Shown here one piece after another: positions 11,113 to 23,459 of a stretch of 64,000 bases of DNA. Location: assembly GCA_023935145.1 (NCBI GenBank), contig CM043702.1, positions 57,020,501 to 57,084,500 of the forward strand. Reading direction: 5' to 3'. Source of the stretch: Bretschneidera sinensis. Its lineage: Eukaryota > Streptophyta > Magnoliopsida > Brassicales > Akaniaceae. Under the pieces are notes generated by a model. The model was not told where the DNA came from and made no database searches. It saw nothing but the letters and a program-made list of their open reading frames with translations. Positions within the stretch are counted from its first letter, which is position 1, and each line of letters starts with the position of its first letter. The position numbers were made by a program, and so were the translations under genes.

Positions 11113-11525
11113 TGTTACGTGCAAGAATTGTAGAATGGGTAACACATTGATTTGAGTTAGAATCACTTAAGATACTTTCCAAAGCTAATTGAGAAAGCTC
11201 TCTTGATTTTTCCTTGTTCTTGCTCCTTCCTATCTTGAATTAATTTATAAGGATACAATTAAAATGAGCACAATAGTTTCATTCGAGCGAAACTGCATCT
11301 CCAAAAACAACTAGTAGTGACTGAGAAAAATTATCTGCCCTTCACACCAACTTTTTCTACGAAATAGCACTTCTACAACTATTTCCTTAAGACTAGGACA
11401 AAACAGATTCCACTACAACATTTTAGCAACTACTTCCTTAAGACTAGAACTCCACTTTAACAGACTTTATTACTACTAAAGACTAGTTCCACAAGTGGAT
11501 TTTATTCAAACATAATCACGTAACA
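11113..11525 (-). repeat. Element B 5' LTR
   Basis: It is bounded by a perfect 9-base inverted repeat, TGTTACGTG at 11113 and CACGTAACA ending at 11525, with the primer-binding site of element B just outside its left edge. The 413-bp length is short for a plant gypsy LTR. The 3' LTR of B is not in the window. The bases after it are TTTTT, a possible target duplication that cannot be checked here. Confidence 0.8.
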
Positions 11526-11982
11526 TTTTTCATTTCGATAATTCTTGAAAATTTCACATGTAAATAGGCTGATTGGCTGTTTTTTGCAGGGAAAATTTAT
11601 GGGAAAGAGATAATTTTTTGGTTTTGAGAAAGAATATTTTCTAGGATTTTATATTTGTACAAAAAAAAGAAAAATCAGTAGAGTGTTTGGTTTGTAACTT
11701 TGATAGATTTTAGGTCCTCTAATTTTGTTTCATTATGAATCCACACGAGTATTCTTCTCGCTCTTTCAATATTATTGGGCTACATGTGAAACATTGTTTT
11801 TGATGATAAAAAAACGAGTGCACATGTTTGCTAGAAGAAAGAGAGGGGTATATTTGTCTTGAGAAAATTGTTTGCCTATTTAAATCGCTGTTTAGAAAAG
11901 TTGTAGTTACTTTTTGTGGTAATAATTGCATTATTAACGGGTGCCTAAAAGTCATAATCTTTACTACACCTATTAACGAACT

Positions 11983-12020
<38 letters not shown>

Positions 12021-15000
12021 TAATTTTTCAATTGTTGTGTCACGTAAACTATCACATTAATTAATAATTTTATTACATAATTATAAATGATTTATTAGAG
12101 TGTGTTTGCTAAATGATATTGTATTTATTAAACAAATTTACCTCTCTTATTTATTACCTATGTATTAATAGTTGTAATAAGATAATTAAATTCCAACTCC
12201 CACGATATTATATAACATTATGTTTGACTCTCTCTAACATATTTGTTCATCTATCAATTCATTGTAAATATTAACTCTAATCGAATTATTCATTGTAAAT
12301 ATTAAAAGTTAGTATTTTAATTTTTTCAAGTAAAAAATTGTCTCTTAGTTATTTTATAATAACATTTTAAGAGGACTTAGTTTATAATATTAATTAAATT
12401 TATTTTCATGTTTTCAAATTATCCAGTAGTTTTCTGTTTAATTTTACAAAGAAAAAAATGATATTTTGAGATTTTTTGTTTATCTATCAATATATTTGTG
12501 TGGGATGAAGACTTTGGTGTAAAGAATTTTGATTTGGGAAGGTAAAAAACAATAGTGTAATATTCTAATATCGTTATTATTGTCCTTTTTTATTTGTCTT
12601 TGGTGTTTTTGTGATTGATACATGCTCTGAAAAAATTAAAATTTCAAAAGCCAGAACGAGATGATTCAAGTAAAAGTACAAGAAAATTTATTTAAGTTGA
12701 AATTTTTTGACGATCTCACCTTACTCGAATGGGCTTGAAGTTTTCATAGATTATTTTAGACCTTTAAACCTTGTTGCTAACTTGACTTTGAATAGATTTG
12801 TATATATCAAATATCATGCTTAAAATCATCAAATATCTTAAGTTACTTGAATTTCACCAATTTAATGTGCATAAATTGTTTCTTAAATGAAACATGCTAT
12901 TTCTTTTTTTTTATTGATTTCAGCATAAATTAACAAAAAAAGTAATGCAACATACGAATCGTGCTTGTTATAGGGCTAGTGTTTATGTAATTTGTTGTTT
13001 AAACCCTTGCTGTTTGATCTGCTATGGAATTTTGCTTTTATATTTGTGGGCCTTTTTATATGTTGGGAAGATCCAGCTCATTTTAGTTATAGCGATTGGA
13101 CACCAAGCCTTTAGGCTCAAATGGGTCTTACGACGTGATTCAATCTCTTTAGTTTAGTTTTTTTTAAGCCTGCTAAAATAAAAAGCTTACGACCCAACAT
13201 TATGTTCAACTAAAAAACCCTTTCCCCACCTTATGTTTAATTTGTTAATCCCAAAGCATGTGGGCTTCGGCCCAGTATTGTTTGCAATTCTGTTTGACAT
13301 ATTTCTGTTTTCGGGGTTTATAGGATTAGATTTTGTTGTGTGTAAAATTCCGCTCTCCAGTTACAATATAAGACATGACACATTCGATGATAAAATGATT
13401 ATTTCGCCAATCAATAGTAAAACAGTAAAAATTTGTGTAAACATAAAAAAAAAAGTAAAAATCACATTAAACTTTTGGCACAATTTTGACTTTCTATTGA
13501 TACAACATTTGATGATTTAGATTGTTTGTCATGACATTCTCTCATCCTCTTTCTTATAAAATAAGATTCAAAATATTATATTTAGGTTTGAAAATTAATA
13601 CACTTTGTTTTCTCTCTCTAAGTACCATTATTTTTAATTTTTATATTGTCTTGCACATCAAAATCCTCTAGAAATAGACTCTCGATGCTCAACATACGTC
13701 TTTCAGATTCTTAGCAAATACACAAATAATTAAAATTGAGAGAGCAAGCAAAAAGCAAGGTAACTAGTCTCTCTACCATCATCATACCCACACGTGCCGC
13801 CTTTCATTGATGACATGCACATTTTTGTATCAACAAACATTAGGTGTGCTTTAGGATTATGCCCCCTTTAAATTTTGTAATTAGCTTTCCAATATATAAA
13901 ATCCCATGTTTATTCTTTATTTATATTTATCTTTTTTTATCCATACTTAATTTGCAAAAATTTCTATATGTGTTCATTGTTCAGTTTATAAAGATAAAAA
14001 AATATCAAAAATAGTAAAATAAGAATAAATTCTTGTTGTCTCCCTTAATCAAACATCATTTCTCATATGTTTATATTCATTGTTAGTTACTAGCATTGTT
14101 GCTTTTGTATTCATGCATATAATTTGATTCACACAAAAAAACTTGAGGTTCTAATCAAAATAATATTGCTATTCTTAAAGATTAGAATAAAGTGGTGGAA
14201 GCATCCATATCAATTGTAAGAATTCAAAACAATCCCATTATGATTTCTTAAATAAATAACAAAAATATTTTTTTATAAATAAAGAGCATGCATCTCATAG
14301 TATAACTTAGATTTTCTTCTAATTACAATTTGAGAAAGGAAAAATAATAGCGACTTGGTAATCGCAAAAAGACGAGTGTCATAAAGGCAAATAATCTTCC
14401 CTACACTCAACCGACTTTTAGATCTGATCAAGTATGTAGACTTAAGTGGTTAGGAATATTAAATTAAAGATTAGTACTAGATAATTATCCTCTTAAAAGG
14501 TACTCAATCAGCCTAATAAATGATTGATGTCGACTCTATTTATAAATTTATTTTGCTCACTTTTCTTTAAAAATTTAAAAGAAAATAATAAAAAATATTT
14601 TTATCATTCGCCCATGGTATGTATCGACACTGAAAATGGATTCCACTCACTTTTCCTCTTAATTTTTTTTTATTTTTTATAATTCTTTCTCACTCGTCTC
14701 TATCTCTCAATTTCTTCTTCCTCGGCCACGAAGATATCATTCTAAGAACAACATACAATTTTATGGAATAGTTGAAATCAACATTTAAATTTTTGATAAA
14801 TTGACGAGAAAATGTAGGATAAAAGATGGTGCTTTGACAAAAAGAAAAAAAAGAAGAGGGCATGGCGTTTGAATCTAAAATTTGGGATTATTTAGGTCTT
14901 GTTTGGTTGGTCTAGTAAAAACTATCTAATGATTGGTAACTCATTTTTCAAATTTTTACTTATAATTGATTAGTGATTTTTGAATGTTTGGTTGTAAACT

Positions 15001-15300
15001 AACTAGTCTGAATTCAAAATTGTTTAACACCATTATTCACGTTTGATAACTACAACTAACAGATGACTATTGATAATTTATTTTCATAATTATATAAGTG
15101 GTATATACATATATCACACTATTTTGAGTGACAAGTATTTATTACACATAAATAACCTATAACTACATTCCTTTTCATTATTGATATGATTTAAAATAAA
15201 TTTTAGCATACAAATACATTAGTATAAATAAGGTTAACCAAAGAGAGACCCCAAAAAGCTAAAAGAAGATAGAAAGAAAAAACAAAGAGCAAAAGCGAAA
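11526..15300. other. AT-rich intergenic DNA without recognised genes
   Basis: I see no coding region, RNA gene or intact mobile element here. Short open frames are not supported by codon pattern or motif. A (AT)n microsatellite lies at 11985-12017. A stretch near 14896-15000 repeats GTTTGGTTG words reminiscent of small inverted-repeat elements, but no clear matching right terminus was found. Confidence 0.6.
11985..12017. repeat. (AT)n microsatellite
   Basis: About 16 AT units in a row within AT-rich intergenic DNA. Confidence 0.95.
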
Positions 15301-16170
15301 AAATTGTCTTTTTTTGGGGGGCATGTTTTCTATTTCTTTTTTTTTTTTTTTTTTTTTTTGGGATTTCCTCTAACTTTTCTCACCTCCCAAACTCTCTTTT
15401 CCTTTTTTTTTTTCTTCTTTACTGTCACACACAGTTTCTCCTTTTTTTCACTTTTCTTTTCCTCTCCTCTTTTCATTTGCTCATCTCTCACGAGTTCAAT
15501 GCTGCAACTGATTTTCTGGCCACTTTCACTATAGCTACCCATCTTATCCGATAGTCTTTTTCCCACTTTTTTATTTTCTCACGATTTCTTCTCTTTCTCC
15601 ATGTCAGAACTGCAACCCACCATTGCTGATTATTGGGCTTTAATTTATGTGTTTCTTTTTTGGATTTTCTTGTTTTTCTTTGATTATTTAAATGATGGGT
15701 CTCTATTCGAGATCTCAACATCTCTATGTAGTTTCTCTTTGAAATATATTCCATTCAACTTTTCAATCTTAGCTATATGTGAATCTAACGCATAGTGACA
15801 GTAGATGTCTGAGTGGTGGCGGTGGCACTAAGAGGGGAGAGCTTGGTTGCATAAATTAGAGACAAAAGTTATTGTTATTCTATTTCTCTATAATCACAAT
15901 TAGAAAAAAAAAAAATTTAAATATGAGCTCAAATGATAGCTTATGAAAAATAAAGAAACCAGAAAATAATCGAGAGAAGAGAAATACAAAAGAGGTGAAG
16001 TAACAGTGGGGAAATCGAGGAAGCAATGTTGAAGATGACTAGATAACTCCCTTCTAGGGACTTATGGTTTGAAAATAATCCACATTTTGGGGAATGTGAA
16101 TTTGGACTTAATTAAGTCAGTTTTTGGATTTAGTTAAGTCACAAGACCCTTTGAAGAATCTGTATTCCAG
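15301..16170. other. Pyrimidine-rich stretch with poly-T tract
   Basis: A T run of about 23 bases lies at 15337-15359, followed to about 15600 by C/T-rich sequence that produces low-complexity open frames on both strands. Nothing in it supports a protein. The composition could be the leader of a degraded transcript or element, such as the gag remnant that follows, but no LTR or primer-binding site could be placed. Confidence 0.5.
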
Positions 16171-16990
16171 TTATTTCCAAGCTCTGTACGCCATTCCATT
16201 CACTACCTTCCAACAGCTATATGATTCTAGTATTCAGGTTGAAGACACCATGATGAGTGGCATAGTTCCTTAGAATGAGGCTCCTAAGTTTCAAAGGAAA
16301 GGTAACTAAGGGGATAGCAATTCCAACAATAATAAGACCAGCGAAGTGAATAATGTGGAAAGAAAAGCTCCTTGTATGTTTGATGAACTAAGTATTCCAT
16401 TGTCCAAGGTCATGAATAGATTGATCAAGAAAGGCCTGCTAACCTCATATGGCCCCATTCCAAACCCCAATTACCGCAACTTAAACCCAAATGAATATTG
16501 TGACTTCCACTAACAAAACGGACACACCATCGACCATTGTGGTCACCGTCTTCATTCCATACAAGATCTCATTGATAATCAGACCTTTTCTAGACTCGAT
16601 GTCCAGAAAAATTCCAATATTAATAGTAACCCTTTGCAAAATTACTATGTTGTTCCCCCACCCACCAAAATTAACTTTATCAACAATAATGATGATTAAG
16701 AAGACTCTACTTTCATCATAACCACTGCTAGAACCCAACCCTTGTTCCTTCTAGAATATGATAATCCTTATCTCGCCTCTTTGATCATGACTATAAATTC
16801 CTTATGGAAAGAAGATGAAGATGACTTTGGCATTGACGATAAAAGATTCCAGGATTCCGATAGTGATTTTGATTGAGACCTCAATAAAAAAGAGGGCCAC
16901 CGAACGAATGATATTACCACCAAAATGGAAGGTTTGTTGACCCATGTTGCTTGAGCTGGAAGACACTTTAAACTAGGGGTCATTTCTTTT
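16171..16990 (+). pseudogene. gag: Isolated Ty3/gypsy gag/nucleocapsid remnant
   Basis: One plus-strand frame shows the order expected in a plant Ty3/gypsy gag: a capsid-end block near 16180-16260, the block LSIPLSKVMNRLIKKGLL (about 16390-16440), then EYCDFH, a stop, and NGHTIDHCGHRLHSIQDLID (about 16493-16583). The CxxH...GHxxxxC spacing is that of the zinc-binding element in many gypsy gags, and ..IQDLID.. is its usual C-terminal extension. After it comes PLQNYYVVPPPT and an acidic stretch (EDEDDFGIDD). Stops interrupt the frame at least four times. No protease, RT or LTR was found nearby, so this is either a fragment of a mostly deleted element or a gag-only copy. Confidence 0.65.
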
Positions 16991-17495
16991 TTCTTTTTAG
17001 GAACCCTACAACAAAAAATTCTAACTTCCATCGAAAATACCAATTAGAATTTAAGTATGTGAGAAACATGTTTCTTTTTAATAATCTTTAGTTAAAGAAA
17101 ACTGTTTGTTCTTGTGAAAATATTTCTTTCAGACTTCAATATGCTTTCCAAATGCTTATTGAATTGATTTTCTTATCATATGTTCATTCACTTAATGTTT
17201 TTGGTATGATGAAACTTTGTTATAGATATTCGAGGACCAAATGTATACTAGTGTTGAAGTCCTGAAGAATTGGATTAATTAAACACCTTTAAAATCTAAT
17301 TTTATTTACTTTTGTATGATTTGTATTAAACTAAAGTTGTTTCAACCTTGTGTGAAGTGATTTAAGTTACTTAATTTGTAAAATATGGTTTGTAAGATTT
17401 AATAAATTCTTGTATGGATTTGATTTTGGATTTAATGAATAATGAATAATTGTAGTAAAATATATAATTTTTTTACGTGATATGTTTAAAGTAAT
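16991..17495. other. AT-rich spacer
   Basis: No gene, repeat or element recognised between the gag remnant and the GGGTTG-rich stretch. Confidence 0.5.
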
Positions 17496-17504
17496 TTTAA
17501 GTAA

Positions 17505-17668
17505 AAAAATACTAAACCGGTGACCCAAACCGATCAAAACCGATTTAAATGGGTTGGGTTGGACTGAGGTTGGATGGGTTCATGGGTTGACATTTTTCAA
17601 CCCGGTATAATTGGGTTGGTTTTATTTTTTAGGTCAATCTGACCCAAACCAGCCCATGCTCACCCCTA
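17505..17668. repeat. GGGTTG/GACCCAAACC-rich degenerate repeat
   Basis: The sequence repeats GGGTTGG, GACCCAAACC and related words and ends in CCCATGCTCACCCCTAC, a form common at the ends of small plant DNA-transposon derivatives. No matching inverted terminus was found on the left, so the element would be truncated. Similar GGGT-rich loci lie at 23.2 and 54.4 kb. Confidence 0.4.
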
Positions 17669-17699
17669 CTTCAAGCCACCTTACCTTGAGAAAGATCAC

Positions 17700-19653
17700 T
17701 TAGTGATAAAATTAGAAAAAGGAGAAAGATGACATTTTTTGGACCCGTTAGTTTCCTACCTCGTTATATCACATATATAATAGGGCATCATGAATCTCTC
17801 ATAATGTAAGTCTCATATGTCTGTGGAAAAACTTACTCAGAACAGTATATCTCATATATCCTTACAATGACGGAAATGTAAGTCTACCGGTATAGATACA
17901 CAGTAGAAATTTAATTTTTTTCTATACCAATAAAATTAATCCCATGATTTTCTCTATGGATCTTTTAGAATGATAATCCATCTCTATACAAGGTTAGAGA
18001 TTTATACCTTTATGAAGATTCTGATTGAGAATTTGGTTTGGAGTTCATGAGTCGTTCAAGCGTCCGACCTCTAAGTGTATCCACATGAACAACCAATAAC
18101 AATGATCTTCTTCTTTGGGATGTCGAACACCATGCAAGAAAGAACACAGTTTGGCCAAATTTCTTACATGAATGCTAGCTCTAGATTTTTAATCTTTTGA
18201 GAGAAATGGAAAAAAAATGATTTTTGGTCTCACAACACTTGTGTTTACTTAGGGTTACTATCAAATAAAACCTTTAGATAGAGCTCTAGAATTTCTAAAA
18301 TTGTGATTAAACCCATGATTTATTTAATTATTAAAAATCTCTCTATTAGCCCATTAATTTTTCTTATTATTGCAATTTCTCAATTGTGTGTGACCCCTTA
18401 GGTTCAATATTGTGCTAGCATTAGGTCGTAAAAATTATGTAATAATTGGATCCCATCCAATTAATTAAAACTCATTTTAATTTTAATTCAAATTAAAACT
18501 CTTTTTAATTATCTCTTTAATTAAGAATGAATTACAATTAATTCTTAAGGGCTTCCACAAGTAAAGATTGATATATAGCAATATGTCATGACTACCCAGA
18601 CAATATGAATTAATATGAACCTTTCTGTTGTTAGTTACCATATAATTCAATCATTCCATCATACAATGTCCCTTATTAAAATTAAGACATTGATTTACTG
18701 TCAAACTTTAATTATTTAATCATATGTATCTCGATCTCAAGTCCATAACTTAAATGGTGAAATTAGAAAATCTTTCTAATTTTCACTCTACATTGGCTAA
18801 GGAGTTTCCAAGCTATGACTTAGTTAGATCGCATAGCAAATTCTCTCTCTTTTACTCGGAGTAATAGATCCTTTATTATACACTCACATACCTACATGCA
18901 TAAGTGGTCATTCCTAATTACAAGCCTTTTGTGACCCATGACTAGAAGGGATGGATCATCTACTGCAAAAAATTGTGAAGTAAAGCTTGCAATACACTTA
19001 AATTTTGATTATAAAGTGGTCACCACCAAATCCCAAAACTTAAGGAGTCCAAATCCATATGAAAAAACATTGTCTTGCAGGCTTTACTTCACAATTTTTA
19101 CTGCAAAAAAGTCCATCCCTAATTAAAATCACATTCAGGTAGCATCAAAGCATGATGACACATACACAAGATATCCATGGTGTCTTAAGTCCAAGGATCA
19201 CTTGTATAATTGCAACGTAAGAACTCCTATTGACAACTAGTAAAATATGTTCTTTAGGAATTTCTTAGTCGAGTTAGTTCGGTGTACCCATTTTCTAACA
19301 AGCACCTACATAACTTGTTTTAATGTCTCATACACTAGTGATCATGAGATCAATTACCCTCGACTCCTTGAGGAAACATAGTATGTGCTAATTTATCTGG
19401 ATTCACTAATGCCTTTCTTAGTGATCTTTTGATTAGGAAAATTTAAAAATAAAGCTTAAGGAAATCCATCTCACTAGTATGATCTCATCATTTTGCTTAT
19501 TTCTATTTCCCATATTCTATGAGTTTTATCATGTGATGCAAATGTAGTGATTTGTAATGAAGATGATAAATAAGATTATTGTCAATAAATAAAAAAATCA
19601 ATTTACAAGTAACATACCGATAACATCAAATGCTATTGGCTTGTAGAGCATAC
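17700..19653 (+). repeat. Element D 5' LTR
   Basis: The right edge is fixed by the primer-binding site; the left edge is approximate. A 172-bp MITE-like insertion (18948-19119) interrupts it and is absent from the 3' LTR at the equivalent place near 22126. Confidence 0.6.
18948..19119. mobile_element. MITE-like inverted-repeat element, copy 1
   Basis: Termini GGGATGGA and TCCATCCC begin imperfect inverted repeats of about 40 bases that include ATTGTGAAGTAAAGC on the left and its complement GCTTTACTTCACAAT on the right. The core carries AAATTTTGATTATAAA and ATCCCAAAACTTAAGGAGTC. Flanking triplets are GAA and TAA, which might be a decayed TAA duplication. It has no coding capacity. The sister copy at 56440-56600 shares core and inner arms. 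Confidence 0.75.
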
Positions 19654-19669
19654 TGCTATCAGAGCCATG
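19654..19669 (+). other. Element D primer-binding site (tRNA-Met)
   Basis: TGCTATCAGAGCCATG differs from the canonical TGGTATCAGAGCC at one position over the shared 13 bases and directly follows the conserved LTR end. Confidence 0.7.
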
Positions 19670-20979
19670 ATAAGACATTCATAATATCCATTCGTTACAA
19701 CTTAAGAACAATTATTTCATGAGGGAGTTTAATTTGTCTTTATTCCTATCATATAATTAACACGCATCACATAAATATCATTCATCATACATATCAAATA
19801 AAATATGTCTTTGGGTGATTATGGAATTTTATGCATAATTCACTTGGGCCTTTAAGTGAATCAATGGTCTTAATTTAGGGTACAATAATATCATCCACCG
19901 ATTCTCACATAATGGGCTTTGCATTCTTCAAATGGATCTCCATTATTTTCTTGCACACTTGATCATCCTCATGGTTACTTGAAAAAATTTTATCTACTCA
20001 TATCAAACTAACCCAACTAATTATATTAAAATAATTAATAAGAAACCCTAATTCAAAATCAAGGGGAGTTATAATAAGAGGGAGATAGAATTTTACATCT
20101 AGAGAGATAAAAGAGATGTGAGGTATGCAACCCCTATTTAAAATTACACTTCCAAAAACATTAAACCTCATAATCAATTATAACCATACATTCAATCATA
20201 TTGAATAAAAACAAATCACATATCTTAATTATTTGGTCTTAAGTCCATAATAACTCATCATTGAACATACATACAATCAAATTGTGTATAAAAATTTAAA
20301 TATAATTTATTCAAGTTATGGTTTCATTCTAAAATTGCATATCATATTCCTAATAGGATTTATATTTTCTTTCTTGTTAGAATTCATAATTCTAACATGA
20401 TAAGGATTTTGGAGTTTCAATTCCTAATAAAACTTTAATCTCTTAAAACTTTAATCCGGAATTAAGAACAACTCTTAATCAACCAAAATATATTTTTTGA
20501 TAATTAAAAATCATTTATTTAGTTGAATAAAAGTTATACTTCTATTTTCTAGTCAAACCGAATTCGGAATCTCATGAACGAGTAAAATCTGTCAATTTTT
20601 TGAGAAAAAAAAATTGTTTTTACTAATTTTGTATGGTGTAGTTGACTATACCCTAGTTGTAGTTGACTACAGAGAATTTTTGTCCAAAATTTATATCGGG
20701 TCTAATAAGGTGTAGTTAACTACATCCCGTGGTAATCAACTATCCCTTGTTTTTTATAGATCTTTTTTCACATTTTTCTCGCGTTTTTGCTTCTCAAAAC
20801 AAAATTTTTATACCAAAACATATTTTCATCGTAAAAAATATTTTTAGTCAATCTCCGTTAATTTAAAACATTTTAAAAATAATCTACAAGAATTTTATCA
20901 TCATCACATGACAATAAACAATTTAAGAAGTCATTCTTGAATTCTCTTAACCTAAAGTTTCATAAGTCCTAATATAATT
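19670..20979 (+). other. Element D internal region, non-coding
   Basis: AT-rich sequence without gag or pol motifs. Near 20637-20750 it contains several variants of the near-palindrome GTAGTTGACTAC (GTGTAGTTGACTATAC, GTAGTTGACTACAG, GTGTAGTTAACTACATC). Confidence 0.5.
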
Positions 20980-22664
20980 TGTAGGATCTTGATTTGCAAT
21001 CTAAAAATTCTAAGATCAGACCTTATAAATCCAAAACAATAAACTACCATGATCCATATAAATCATAAGGATTACTCTATAATATTTGAAGGAAATCAAT
21101 ATAGAAAACACAACAGAAATTTAAAATTTTTTCATCAAATCCTATAAACCGAAATCACCTTATGATTTACATAGAAGACATATTTATCTACAAGAACATT
21201 CAAAGGATTAGAATCATTAACTTTTATTCATTTTATTCTTCATTTCTTTTGCACGATTCCAAAGGTGTTGCTGAATTCCTAGCGTTCTTGAATCATCAAC
21301 AATCACAAACGTATGTGATCTCCATGGATAGTCCACACAAGGAAAATATTAAATTAGGAAATCCAACCAAAATTTTTGCTCTTCTCGTGGGAATGAGAAG
21401 AGACCAAAAAATTTTGGGAGATCAATGAGTGCAGATTTTTTTGCTAGTAAAAATCTGCAAACACATAAACTATTTATATGTTAGGGCTACTTACAATTAA
21501 CCATTACTTGCAAATAGACCTCTATAGTATTTCTTAATTACACTTGTACCTTTGTGTGTGACACCTTAGGTTCAAACTAATTTAGATGTAAGCCATAACT
21601 TTTATGTAATTATAATTATAACCCTTTCCAATTAATTAGAATCCTATCTAATTTATTTTTGAATCAAAACCCCCTTTTTGAATCACCCTTTTAATTAATT
21701 GTCCATAAATTAATTCTCAAGACTTATAGAATCATTAGTGACACTTAGCAGCATATCATGACTACCCAGATAGTGTAAATTTGATTGTGAACCTTTGAAC
21801 CTTTCTGTTATCAATTACCTGCAATTTAATCCTTCCATCATGCAATGTCCCAATTAAGTTAATTAAGGTATGAAATTACTATCAAAATCTTAGCATTAAT
21901 TATATGTGTCTAGATTTCAAGACTATATCTGTAATGGTGAAATTATGAACTCATTTCTAATTCTCACCCTACCTTGGCTAAGGAACTTCTTGAGTTATAT
22001 CTTGGTGGATCACATAGGATATTATCTCTCTTTTCTTAAGAGTGATATATCCCCTATTGTACATTCATATATCTCAAAATGAAACCTACTAGATCCAAAT
22101 ACTACTTCTTAATGATCCATGAGTAGAACCACATTAAATAGAAATTAAAGCATAATGAGTCATATACAAGACAACCATGGTGTTTCAGGTCCAAGGACCA
22201 CTTGCACAACTGTAATATAAGAACCACTTATTGACAGACAAGTAAAAATCCATGTAGGTGTTTGTATGTCGAGTTTTGTTCATTGAACTCAATCTCCAAT
22301 GAGCACCCACAAACTTGTTTTAATGTCTCGCACACACGTGACGTTAAGATCAATCACCCTCTCAAATAAGTAAACATTGAATGTACTAGTCTAACTAGAT
22401 TTCTAACGTCCAATTAATATCCCCTGACCATGAACTTTTAAGAATAAAACTTTCGAGAAGAATAGGTCTTATGATTATGATCACACCATAATCCTATCTC
22501 CGTTGCTCTTATTCTATGGACTTAATTAGGATTATTTAAATTAACAAAGCTTCATGAAAAATAAAACTTGCAATTAATATAATGATAACAATAGGAATAA
22601 GATTGTCTTATAAATAAGATGCTAAGACATCAAATGTTATTGGCTTATAAGATATACTAATACA
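20980..22664 (+). repeat. Element D 3' LTR
   Basis: It begins TGTAGGATCTTG and ends TACTAATACA. It is colinear with 17.8-19.65 kb except for the MITE. Open frames inside it (for example 21162-21428) are not supported by motifs. Confidence 0.6.
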
Positions 22665-23140
22665 ATCACTTTGATAAAAAAAAAAAAAAACATTCATTTC
22701 CTCTAAAACCAATTATATTTGTATTTCTAGACAATCAAGTAGATGATATCAGCTTAAACATAGATGCAAATGGATAAAATGAATTTTGTAGCTCTAAAGA
22801 GTTATGTCTAGAAATCAAGAGTGTTTTTTTTTTTGTCAACTACGACTTGTGTTTCTCGAAATTGGGACCAAACACCGTACTCTACGAGAAGAATGATACA
22901 GGACAATAAAAAACTTGAATAAGTTGTGGTGGAGCCACTTGATGCTAATTGGGGACAATGTCCTTAATGGAAATTTTCAAAAAACAAATATATAGTTGAA
23001 AACTTAGGATAATTATATAGCATAGAATAAGTTTAATTTTAACCTTTTTTTTACTGTTCCACTTAAAAAAACATATTTTCATTGAGAAGTCAGTAAAATA
23101 GGCATTTACCTTTGTATTTTATAATCCCATTATCTTATAA
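22665..23140. other. AT-rich spacer
   Basis: No gene or element recognised; an A-rich run occurs near 22678-22691. Confidence 0.5.
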
Positions 23141-23145
23141 TTAGA

Positions 23146-23455
23146 GGTGGAAAATGGACAGGTCAGGTCGGGTCATATAGGGTTTCAGATCGTTTGGGTC
23201 ACAGGTCATTTGGGACACAGATTGTTCGACTCACAAATCGTTTGAGTTTTAGGTCATTCGGATCACTGGTTGTTTGGGTCACCGGTTGTTTGGGTCATGG
23301 GTCACGTGGGTTTCGGGTCATGTGGGTCTCAAGTCAATCATGTCACAGGTCTCTCAGGTTTCAGGTCAATCAAGTTTTGGGTCATGCGGGTCTCGGGTCG
23401 TTCGAGCCTCGGGTTAACTCAAGTTTTGGGTAGATTCGGGTTGACCCATTATGTT
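23146..23455. repeat. Degenerate GGGTC-type minisatellite
   Basis: About 20 variants of a 14-16-base unit such as TTTGGGTCACCGGTTG or GGGTCATGTGGGTCTC follow one another. The repetition creates open frames in two frames that are artefacts. The left edge, AGAGGTGGAAAATGG, resembles the complement of the right edge of the 54.4-kb locus (CTATTTCTACTTG). Confidence 0.75.
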
Positions 23456-23459
23456 CATA

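Larger units (their letters stand above)
17700..22664 (+). mobile_element. Element D: ancient, gutted LTR retrotransposon
   Basis: Two long diverged sequences in the same orientation share a colinear series of blocks: GACTACCCAGA, GAACCTTTCTGTT, CCATCAT(A/G)CAATGTCCC, TTGGCTAAGGA, ATGGTGT, CCAAGGA(T/C)CACTTG, CTTGTTTTAATGTCTC and ACATCAAATG(C/T)TATTGGCTT. The first copy is followed by GCTATCAGAGCCATG, a tRNA-Met primer-binding site, so the two copies are read as 5' and 3' LTRs. Only 1.3 kb without coding sequence lies between them. The left boundary is uncertain by a few hundred bases. High divergence suggests great age. Whether it lost its genes or never had them cannot be told. Confidence 0.65.

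Noticed and set aside
14880..15240. Possible Tourist-like MITE starting TTTAGGTCTTGTTTGGTTGG
   Set aside because: GTTTGGTTG words repeat, but no matching inverted right end or target duplication could be found.
15304..15566. Open frames over a T/C-rich tract on both strands
   Set aside because: They encode runs of Phe, Ser and Lys from a poly-T and pyrimidine tract; low complexity only.
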